Shown here piece after piece: positions 15,818 through 22,916 of a stretch of 44,678 nt of DNA. Below the pieces are notes generated by a model, which did no database searches, was not told the DNA's origin, and saw only the letters and a list, made by a program, of their open reading frames with translations. Source of the DNA: a virus; the IMG/VR virus record IMGVR_UViG_3300034093_003569, positions 1 to 44,678 of that record. The stretch is one strand, 5' to 3'. The position numbers and the translations under genes are program-made. Each line of letters opens with the position of its first letter. Within the stretch, counting starts at the first letter, position 1.

Positions 15818-16766
15818 AATGGTTTATTGCTTTCTTTTCTATTCTAATATCGGGCCCACAGCCACAAAAGCTAAAAGGGCATACTATGGGATTTGCTATA
15901 TTTTTTAAATCTTGTTTATAAATATTACCTATTTTACTTTTTTGATATTTTAATAAACAAGCACTAGGAAAAACATCTCCAGTAGCTGTTATATGTAATC
16001 TAGCTTTGCCAATGTAGCATAGTAGTCCTTTAAAGTTAGTTATGTTATTAGCAGCTAAGTCTTCTACCTGTTTATATTTTACTACTTTATCTGAGTAAGT
16101 AATCTCGGTGTATCTGCCTTCATCACCTAGATTGCTAGTATCTGTAAATATGCTTAGTTGCTCATCTGTGTAGTATATAAACTTAGAAGCTATAAATAAG
16201 GTGTTAGTGTCTTCATCTTTTATTTTATTATACCTTACACTATTAGTATATTTTAATTTTTCATACACATACTTACATATATCCCAGTACTTAGGTAGCA
16301 TGAGTATGCCTACAGATTTTAAAAAGTTATTACTATATAAGTATTCAACTTTGTTTATAAAATCATCTGGATTAGAAAATTCTGGATGAAAGCTAGCATC
16401 TATACAGTTTTTGAAAGTTTTATTCTTAAGTTTATTTTTTAAAGCATTAATAGGTAAAGATAGATTAGTAATTATTTTAAATACATGATTCTTAGAGTGT
16501 ATTATCTGTAATAACTCTGCCCAGTGCTTAATTAGTGTAGGCTCTCCACCTAAAAAATCAAATTTAATTACTTTTTTAGGAAAGTAATTAATTAAGTAAC
16601 CTATAGCTATTTCATAATCTTCTAGACTTTTTGTAAGCAGCGGTTGAGTATTATCATAACTTTTACAGTAGCTACAAGCGTAGTTACATCTAGTAGTTAG
16701 ATCCCACTCAACCTCTACATCATACTCATTTGTGTAAGTTTTTACACGAGTAATATTACTTTGCAT
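15804..16766 (-). CDS. Radical SAM enzyme with C-terminal auxiliary-cluster cysteines
   Basis: 320 residues from the ATG at 16766. The radical SAM motif CNYACSYC is at 27-34, preceded by the strand VEVEWDLTTR. DFLGGEPTL follows (the GGE motif binding the SAM amino group). The C-terminal third contains further cysteines (ATGDVFPSACL, then VCPFSFCGCGP), the pattern of a SPASM/twitch-like second Fe-S cluster. A longer frame beginning with TTG at 16793 exists but is less likely. The start overlaps the glycosyltransferase gene by 11 bases. Such enzymes often modify peptides or sugars; the substrate is unknown. Confidence 0.85.
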   Translation of the reverse strand: MQSNITRVKTYTNEYDVEVEWDLTTRCNYACSYCKSYDNTQPLLTKSLEDYEIAIGYLINYFPKKVIKFDFLGGEPTLIKHWAELLQIIHSKNHVFKIITNLSLPINALKNKLKNKTFKNCIDASFHPEFSNPDDFINKVEYLYSNNFLKSVGILMLPKYWDICKYVYEKLKYTNSVRYNKIKDEDTNTLFIASKFIYYTDEQLSIFTDTSNLGDEGRYTEITYSDKVVKYKQVEDLAANNITNFKGLLCYIGKARLHITATGDVFPSACLLKYQKSKIGNIYKQDLKNIANPIVCPFSFCGCGPDIRIEKKAINHYEYR

Positions 16767-17601
16767 TAATAATCTTAGATACGTCGCCCTCAAAAGTATA
16801 GCTACCTACGTGATTGAGTTTAGTATTAGGATCTAACCAAATCTCTCCACCTAGTTTTTGCCACCTTCTACAGAATGTGTAGTCTTCTGAAAGATACCTA
16901 TTATCATCTGGATCATGAATAGTGTCAAAGAATGAGTAACAATATTGATTAAACTTAGGATCAATATTAGAATCATTACGATAATGCAATTCAGGATAGG
17001 CTTGCATCATTTTTTCTACTACTCTACGCTTTACCATAAAGAATCCTGTAGATGCATCTAAAACTTCTACAGCTCCATTTTCTACTCTAATTCTACGATT
17101 TTCATGGTCAGTAAATTTAAAGTTAATAGCATACTGAATAGGTAGCGCTTTTTTAGGATAAGCAGCTGTCATAATATCCTTATCATATGCTAGAGCGCGC
17201 AACACATCTTCTGGTTGAAACTCAATATCTGAATCAACAAAGAACAGATGAGTACATTGACTTTCTAGAAACATAGCAGTCATAATATTTCTAGCTCTAG
17301 TAATTAAACTCTCATTTCTTAAAGTTGTAATTCTAAAGTTAATACCATGGGCCATCAGAGTTTGTGTTAGTCTAAACATGCTTAAGAAGTACTGGTCCGT
17401 AAGCATACCACCATAACAAGGGGTAGCAATAAATACATTAAATTTTCTCAATACATCTAGGTCAATAGTGGCTTGATCTCCATTAACTGATTTAAATGCC
17501 CCAAAAGCATGTGTTTTAGGGGCCTCAGTTACTGGAGTTTCATTAACTACCTCACTAGCAGACGCGTTAGTTTTAGCAAAGTCTGCTAATGATTTCTTCA
17601 T
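16756..17601 (-). CDS. GT-A fold glycosyltransferase
   Basis: 281 residues. After a 50-residue Ala/Thr-rich leader the domain opens with VFIATPCYGGM (56-66). The metal-binding DxD is DSD at 123-125 in HLFFVDSDIEF, and an acceptor-side YLSEDYTFCRRW follows near the end. This arrangement is frequent in marine phage glycosyltransferases of unknown acceptor. It lies directly downstream of the ssDNA-binding protein gene (4-base overlap) and upstream of the radical SAM gene, so a highly expressed replication gene leads a modification cluster. Confidence 0.82.
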   Translation of the reverse strand: MKKSLADFAKTNASASEVVNETPVTEAPKTHAFGAFKSVNGDQATIDLDVLRKFNVFIATPCYGGMLTDQYFLSMFRLTQTLMAHGINFRITTLRNESLITRARNIMTAMFLESQCTHLFFVDSDIEFQPEDVLRALAYDKDIMTAAYPKKALPIQYAINFKFTDHENRRIRVENGAVEVLDASTGFFMVKRRVVEKMMQAYPELHYRNDSNIDPKFNQYCYSFFDTIHDPDDNRYLSEDYTFCRRWQKLGGEIWLDPNTKLNHVGSYTFEGDVSKIINAK

Positions 17602-18257
17602 GCTAGGTCATCCACATCTTCTGAAGGTTTAAATTCATCTGATATATCACCAGCAAATAGTGTAGTATTTTTCATAAGCCATTCTTTTTGTTCATCATAT
17701 GTTTGACGCTTATAGATTTTAGCTAGATCAAATAGTTCTAACTCCAGCTCTGCTGGTTTTAGAGGAGAGTTACCACGTGCAGGAATTAATGTATATTTAA
17801 CATTTTGAGGTAGTGGTCCTGTTTTTTCTTTCTTAATAGTCAGATCATATCCGCCAGTAGCATCTGATGGATTACCGTAGTCAGGATTACCTGCATAGTC
17901 TACTATCTGAGCATAGATTGTTTGACGAAGATCTAGTAACTTAATACTATTATCTGAGCGATCAATAACATTGCATACATAAGAAAATTGTGGTTTTTCT
18001 GAGTATACGTCTGCGTCTAGCTCTTTGAAGGGATCTTTATTTGAAGCAATGAATGTTTCTTTTTCCCTATCAAATTGTAGACATTCAATAGGCATTTTTT
18101 TACCTTCTTTTGTAACTACCCAGTAGCAGTAACGAGGCATTACATCTCCGATTAGTCTAATTCTAGTATCACCAAGACCCATAGTTAGACGTTGAATCTC
18201 CCTACGATCTTGATTACCTGTATTCTGTTTGCCTTTAGCTTTGTCCCATGAGACCAT
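17598..18257 (-). CDS. 32: Single-stranded DNA-binding protein, T4 gp32-like
   Basis: 219 residues. A basic N-terminus (MVSWDKAKGKQ) is followed by a core with RLIGDVMPRYCYWV (34-47), CNVIDRSDNSIKLLDLR and YDLTIKKEKTGPLPQNVKY, which resembles gp32-type core segments of T4-like marine phages. The C-terminus is acidic (SDEFKPSEDVDDLA), as in gp32 where it recruits replication partners. The zinc-binding residues of T4 gp32 are not obvious. It protects ssDNA and coordinates polymerase, UvsW and recombination proteins. AAGGAA precedes the ATG at 18257, and a structured leader lies just upstream. Confidence 0.85.
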   Translation of the reverse strand: MVSWDKAKGKQNTGNQDRREIQRLTMGLGDTRIRLIGDVMPRYCYWVVTKEGKKMPIECLQFDREKETFIASNKDPFKELDADVYSEKPQFSYVCNVIDRSDNSIKLLDLRQTIYAQIVDYAGNPDYGNPSDATGGYDLTIKKEKTGPLPQNVKYTLIPARGNSPLKPAELELELFDLAKIYKRQTYDEQKEWLMKNTTLFAGDISDEFKPSEDVDDLA

Positions 18258-18275
18258 TTGTATATTCCTTTTTGT

Positions 18276-18317
18276 GAACTATAGTTCTTGAGTTTAGGAT
18301 TTCCTCGAAACCGAGGA
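18276..18317 (-). promoter_or_regulatory. Structured leader upstream of the gp32-like gene, possible autoregulatory pseudoknot
   Basis: Leftward, a stem TCCTCG/CGAGGA (18317-18312 with 18307-18302) encloses the loop GTTT. AAAC (18295-18292) six nt after the stem can pair with that loop, giving an H-type pseudoknot. A perfect 12-base palindrome GAACTATAGTTC follows at 18276-18287. Next come an A-rich stretch, AAGGAA and the start codon. T4 gene 32 is translationally autoregulated through a 5' pseudoknot followed by an unstructured A/U-rich region, and the layout here is similar. Stem 2 is short (4 bp), so this is tentative. Confidence 0.4.
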
Positions 18318-18740
18318 TTCTAGTGGAAAATATATATTATTTTCATCTAATTCTAAAAATGGATTATATGCTACGTTATTAAAGTAGTTTCTAGGTATAT
18401 AATCTACTTCTTCATTTATTCTTCGCATAGACAACGCCCGTAAATATAACATCTTCTGTCTAGCACTTACATTTGTAAATAAGAAACTAGTGTTTTTAAA
18501 GTAGCTCTGTATCTCTCTAGTTCTGTAGTTACATACTAAATTACTCTTATATTGAGTAAATGTCTTAGAGTGAAATAAGAACGGGGGTATATGGTTAATA
18601 TTCAACTTATTAAGAAGATTTTTAGCATATGACTCATTATACACATTAGTTTGAGCATATGCCAAGATAATAATAGCAGCAGGATCGCTTCTTCCTACTG
18701 ATACTAATTCTGCCCAATTAAAGTAGGTAGTCAATATCAC
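18294..18740 (-). CDS. Hypothetical protein
   Basis: 148 residues beginning with GTG at 18740, inside the 3' end of the methyltransferase-like gene (23-base overlap). There is a hydrophobic patch PAAIIILAYAQ near residue 20, then Tyr/Asn-rich sequence and a basic middle (YLRALSMRRINEE). I recognise no domain. Its terminal codons and stop are part of the hairpin leader of the gp32-like gene, so translation of this gene could influence that structure. Confidence 0.55.
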   Translation of the reverse strand: MILTTYFNWAELVSVGRSDPAAIIILAYAQTNVYNESYAKNLLNKLNINHIPPFLFHSKTFTQYKSNLVCNYRTREIQSYFKNTSFLFTNVSARQKMLYLRALSMRRINEEVDYIPRNYFNNVAYNPFLELDENNIYFPLESSVSRKS

Positions 18741-19236
18741 TCTTTTCTGTAATGCACAAAGTATTAACTACTTTAATTTTATTTAATATTTTATTGCTAA
18801 CTAATTTATCTACTACTATCTTTACTCCATCTAGCATGCTAGTACTTGTAATATAGTCGTGAAATATAAAGTACTTATCTACATTATTCCAACAATTTTT
18901 TATATTACTTATAACGGCATCAGCAGAGTGATTAGTATCTACAAATACTGTTCTAAATACTCTATTGTATTTAATTTTAGTTGAATCTGCAGTAATAGCT
19001 ATTAAGTTATTACACAGGTATTTATCTTTTGCATCAAAAGCTAATAGAGGTCTAGCTACCATGTCTACACTAATTAATACTCTATCTGTTTCTTTTATAG
19101 CTTCTAGTATAACTTTAGTCGATCCGCCATAGAATCTGCCTAGCTCTAAAATATCTCCGTCAGTATCTTTAATAAATGTATACAGTGAGTATGCTTCATC
19201 TGCTGACAGTATAGTAAATTTATTACAGAATGTCAT
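18718..19236 (-). CDS. Class I methyltransferase-like protein (Methyltransf_24 type)
   Basis: 172 residues. Motif I-like DILELGRFYGGSTKVILEA (28-46) resembles the ELG-x-GGST loop of small methyltransferases of the cephalosporin-hydroxylase/TylF type. ISVDMVARP gives the acidic end of strand 2, and VFVDTNHSADAV then YFIFHDY give the metal-binding D-x-x-H and HDY landmarks. It probably acts on a small molecule or sugar. Its ATG at 19236 overlaps the UvsW-like helicase gene by 14 bases. Confidence 0.7.
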   Translation of the reverse strand: MTFCNKFTILSADEAYSLYTFIKDTDGDILELGRFYGGSTKVILEAIKETDRVLISVDMVARPLLAFDAKDKYLCNNLIAITADSTKIKYNRVFRTVFVDTNHSADAVISNIKNCWNNVDKYFIFHDYITSTSMLDGVKIVVDKLVSNKILNKIKVVNTLCITEKSDIDYLL

Positions 19237-20509
19237 ATCCGCGCTGCTTATACCATTCTAATCTTTTTTGTTGCTGTCTAGCTACTACTCCACCAGTTAG
19301 CCAAAAGTCTTCTACTAGTGGTTTATTAGCCTCTGGATGTTCTCTAATAATTCTTCCTATACGCTGTTCTAGCTTTATTGGGTTATTACTAGGACAAGTT
19401 ATATAAAGAGTATCAAGCCTATGACAAGAAATACCTTCATCAAAAAGCTTAGTTGATAAAACGGCTTTGTACTTTCCTCCAACGTTCGAAAGAACGTCTG
19501 TTCTAGTTGATTCATCTGTTTCTCCTATTAAACAAACACTTTCTGGTATCAGTGCTTGTAGATCTTTTAGCATCTGTATTCTCTCTCCAAGTATAAGAGG
19601 ACACCTACCAGCTTTAATATGTGTTTTAGCTACATTAGCTATAAACTTTAGATAATCTTTATTAGCACATAGTTTATTTAATTGTCTTGACCAGTCTCTT
19701 TGAGGGTCTATCACATTAAATTTAAAGTCTGTTCTTCTTATGTGTACTGCAGGGTTATCATGCTGTCTAGGGTCTTTTGCATGTACCATAAAAGTAGAGA
19801 AATAATCAGATAAATATACATGTTTACCGTCTTTTCTTTTTGGTGTGGCGCTAATTCCTATTTTTATCTTAGCGTTAAGACCGTTAAGAGCAGTAGAAAA
19901 CATATCTGCAGGGCATAAATGAGCTTCGTCTACTAGTATCATAGAAAAACTATTTTTTAGACTATCTATATTATTATATACACTTTTGTATATACCTACA
20001 GTTACATCTTGTACATCAAGTAGTCCATCACCTATTTTACCGATCTTAGCAGTAGGTATTTGCTTTTCTAATTCTTCTATCCACTGTCTAAAAAGTAATT
20101 TGGTATGTACCATAACTAATGTTTTAGTTTTATTTCTAGAAATAATCTCGCATCCAGTAAACGTTTTACCCCACCCACAAGGAGCTTGAAGTATTCCACT
20201 TCTAGCTCTACCTCTAGAAAAGAATTCGTCTACCACGTCTTTTTGCTCAGGACGTAATGTACCAGAAAAAGTTAAATCAGCATTGGTAGTCTCAAATGTT
20301 CTATTATCTATTACAGTATCCCACTCTAGCTTATAGTACCCATTAGCTGGTACTATATAGTGAGTGTCTGATTCTTTAATAGTAGATAAAAATTCATCAC
20401 CATTATCATATGTAAATAAAGAAATAAGAAGATCGTGATCATATACATCTTCTTTTTTAATGTATAGCCTATCTGATATTTCTATTTGCTTTACTTTTGC
20501 TTTTTTCAT
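19223..20509 (-). CDS. uvsW: SF2 DNA helicase, UvsW/T5 D10-like
   Basis: 428 residues. A substrate-binding N-terminal domain of about 80 residues precedes the RecA-like core. Motif I is APCGWGKT (109-116), motif II DEAH (194-197), motif III ISATPKRKDG (219-228), and motif VI EQRIGRIIRE lies near residue 385. UvsW-type helicases remodel branched DNA and R-loops, and in T4 they shift replication from origin-driven to recombination-driven. The placement next to polymerase and ssDNA-binding protein genes fits. It overlaps the next upstream gene by 4 bases. Confidence 0.92.
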   Translation of the reverse strand: MKKAKVKQIEISDRLYIKKEDVYDHDLLISLFTYDNGDEFLSTIKESDTHYIVPANGYYKLEWDTVIDNRTFETTNADLTFSGTLRPEQKDVVDEFFSRGRARSGILQAPCGWGKTFTGCEIISRNKTKTLVMVHTKLLFRQWIEELEKQIPTAKIGKIGDGLLDVQDVTVGIYKSVYNNIDSLKNSFSMILVDEAHLCPADMFSTALNGLNAKIKIGISATPKRKDGKHVYLSDYFSTFMVHAKDPRQHDNPAVHIRRTDFKFNVIDPQRDWSRQLNKLCANKDYLKFIANVAKTHIKAGRCPLILGERIQMLKDLQALIPESVCLIGETDESTRTDVLSNVGGKYKAVLSTKLFDEGISCHRLDTLYITCPSNNPIKLEQRIGRIIREHPEANKPLVEDFWLTGGVVARQQQKRLEWYKQRGYDIL

Positions 20510-21000
20510 ATTAATACTGTTGCTCTTTTCAGTTCTTTTTCGTAAGTAAATTCTCTAATATACCACTCATTATTTACTTTAACTATACTAGCATATAATT
20601 CATCAACTACGTTAACTGATTCTTTAGTATTTAGGGTAAATGGATAAGAAATATTTTTTAACCATACTAAGTTATCTTTAATTCTAGTTATTTTTCTTTT
20701 ATCTGCTGATACTGATTCTTGAGTAGATAAATCGTAAGGTATAGCCTTACAGTCAATACCCCACTTAACGTTACTTATAATTATATCTTGTAAGTTTCTA
20801 CAAGTATAGTCAAACTTTAGTCTATTATCTAACTTTAGCAGTCTAGAAAAGTAATCACCAGATATATTTTTATCATCTACAGTTTCTAAATGACTATCTT
20901 TATATTTTCTTATATAGATCTTATCTAAAGAGTATATAGTTTCATAAGGTTTTTTTATTAAACCAAAAAATGGATAATTAATATTATCAAACTTACTCAT
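20506..21000 (-). CDS. Hypothetical phage protein
   Basis: 164 residues, mixed alpha/beta by composition, with many aromatic and charged residues and no cysteine motif or nucleotide-binding loop. It starts MSKFDNINYPFFGLIKKPY and ends VNNEWYIREFTYEKELKR plus a short tail. It overlaps the aminotransferase gene by 8 bases and the helicase gene by 4, so it is a real member of the operon. I do not recognise the family. Confidence 0.6.
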   Translation of the reverse strand: MSKFDNINYPFFGLIKKPYETIYSLDKIYIRKYKDSHLETVDDKNISGDYFSRLLKLDNRLKFDYTCRNLQDIIISNVKWGIDCKAIPYDLSTQESVSADKRKITRIKDNLVWLKNISYPFTLNTKESVNVVDELYASIVKVNNEWYIREFTYEKELKRATVLI

Positions 21001-22093
21001 TAAGTTGTCTATACGCTTTAATTATTTTGTTAGCTATTATATACATATCATAAAATGAGTGTTTAAAACTAGTAAAAAGTAAACCGTTAGTGGGATATAA
21101 GATTTTATCTTTAAATAGTAGGGCTATAAACTTATCTTTATTTTCTATTCCTAATATTCTAGATACACTACCCGTACCTACACATTCTATATTAGCTGCG
21201 CGTAACATATTCCTAAAGTATGCTCCTAAGCAATCTAAATGATCATAATCGCTATATTCAAGTTGTTTTACTAAGGCTATAGCAGCACTAGAGGTAAGAG
21301 GATTAAGAGAGAATGTGCCCCCAGTCCATATGTCTTTTGTATCATCTAAAAAGGTAGTATTAGCGATTTTATCAGTAAATGCCGTAATGCCTATAGGAAG
21401 ACCTCCCCCAACAACTTTGCCATAAACTATAATATCTGGTTTGACTGCTATTGAAGGAGTTATTCCTTTAATGGTGTATCTGAATCCAGTAATAATCTCA
21501 TCAAATATTAACACAGTATTATATTCTTTGCATACTCGTTCAATATTTTTCAATAAGCTTGATTTATAAACTGGATTAGTCTGCTGTATCGGTTCAATTA
21601 TAAAAGCAGCAATTTCATCATGATATTTATGTATATAGTCTACAGCATGCTCTATATTTGGAACACTTAATTTATAAGTGCTGTCTACCCCTGTACCTTT
21701 ATATAAGGTAATATCACTGACCCCATGCCATCCTGTATACAGAGACGCTATAGTCATTTTACCTGTAGATGCTCTAGCTAATCGCACAGCTCTTTGAACA
21801 GCTTCTGAGCCTGAGTTAGAAAATACATAATTATTAATATGAGTCGGTGTATGTTTATCTATAAGATCAGTTAATATTTTATTATTTTTATTGTTCTTTT
21901 GGCTTACTATAAGGTTAGTAGCTTGTTTAGTGATAGCTTTTACTATTTTTTTATTTGAATGACCTAATATGTTAACACCAGATCCCATACTTAAATCATA
22001 ATATTTATTACCTTTATCATCAAATAGGTAAATACCCTTACCTTTATTAAAAGCGTGTCCGTGAGCGCTAAAATTATAGTTTATTCCACACAT
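20993..22093 (-). CDS. Class III PLP aminotransferase (glutamate-1-semialdehyde aminomutase-like)
   Basis: 366 residues, somewhat short for the family (about 420-430). SNSGSEAVQRAVRLAR (92-107) is the cofactor phosphate loop, GWHG is at 121-124, LIFDEIITGFR (195-205) carries the Asp that contacts the pyridine nitrogen, and the Schiff-base Lys is K226 in YGKVVGGGLPIG. The enzyme moves an amino group onto a keto or aldehyde carbon, or shifts it within a molecule. Its start lies 20 bases inside the upstream radical SAM gene, so the two are likely made together and may share a substrate. Confidence 0.88.
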   Translation of the reverse strand: MCGINYNFSAHGHAFNKGKGIYLFDDKGNKYYDLSMGSGVNILGHSNKKIVKAITKQATNLIVSQKNNKNNKILTDLIDKHTPTHINNYVFSNSGSEAVQRAVRLARASTGKMTIASLYTGWHGVSDITLYKGTGVDSTYKLSVPNIEHAVDYIHKYHDEIAAFIIEPIQQTNPVYKSSLLKNIERVCKEYNTVLIFDEIITGFRYTIKGITPSIAVKPDIIVYGKVVGGGLPIGITAFTDKIANTTFLDDTKDIWTGGTFSLNPLTSSAAIALVKQLEYSDYDHLDCLGAYFRNMLRAANIECVGTGSVSRILGIENKDKFIALLFKDKILYPTNGLLFTSFKHSFYDMYIIANKIIKAYRQLNE

Positions 22094-22916
22094 CTACATA
22101 ATCTCCGCCCAATAAAGTGCCATCTGCTGTACACACATTACATGGAGACATATTTCTATCTCCATTAATTAACTTTGTTCTAACTTTACTAATATAGGAA
22201 CTTTTCCATATATCATATATATTTTGGTTACTTATATTTCCAAATCTTATTTTTTTAGACCAGTCATTAGTACATAGTAATATGTCTCCATTCCAATCTA
22301 ACATCATAGAATACGCAGTATAATTACAAGGCTTACTTATATCGGCTACTTTATTAGTTTTAATAGATCCAGCTCTATTTGTTAATAATAACCCATAATC
22401 ATCTTTTTCTGTAAGCCACCTACTCCTTAGAGTAACCTTACTAGGATCTATATTAGATTCTTTTATTAGTTTATTAAAATAATCAACTTGACTAGGCCCA
22501 TCATACATACTTATTAGTAAGTGATTTAACCCTGCCGAAAAAAGTTCATTTATTAACTTTGAAGTTACCTTATCTCCATTTGTTACTAATTCTACTCTAA
22601 AAGATTTTAATTTATCTATACCCATAAGTATATATTTATATAACAGGGGCTCAGAATATCCAGATAGATTTATAGTACCTTTATAATTTAGCCTATTTAG
22701 TTGATCAGCTAGATTATCTAATAAGTTTATAGACATATGTATATTCTGATTAGGGTATATATCTTCTGATACCCTTGGGCAGAATATACAAGTTCTATTA
22801 CATAATTCAGATAAATTTATCTCTAACCAATTAAATAATGGTATGTTATTAATAAACTGTATATCATGCATATACTCTGAACGTCTCTTAAAGTTAGCAT
22901 GAATATCTGAATTCAT
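22074..22916 (-). CDS. Radical SAM/SPASM-domain enzyme
   Basis: 280 residues. The radical SAM motif CNRTCIFC is at 39-46 in WLEINLSELCNRTCIFCPR. The C-terminal part has a SPASM-like arrangement: GDILLCTNDW, then GNISNQNIYDIW, then SPCNVCTADG. The ATG overlaps the polymerase stop (ATGA). SPASM enzymes often cross-link or modify peptides, or act on sugar or amino-acid derivatives. Together with the next-door aminotransferase it makes a two-enzyme module placed inside the replication genes. Confidence 0.85.
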   Translation of the reverse strand: MNSDIHANFKRRSEYMHDIQFINNIPLFNWLEINLSELCNRTCIFCPRVSEDIYPNQNIHMSINLLDNLADQLNRLNYKGTINLSGYSEPLLYKYILMGIDKLKSFRVELVTNGDKVTSKLINELFSAGLNHLLISMYDGPSQVDYFNKLIKESNIDPSKVTLRSRWLTEKDDYGLLLTNRAGSIKTNKVADISKPCNYTAYSMMLDWNGDILLCTNDWSKKIRFGNISNQNIYDIWKSSYISKVRTKLINGDRNMSPCNVCTADGTLLGGDYVDVWNKL

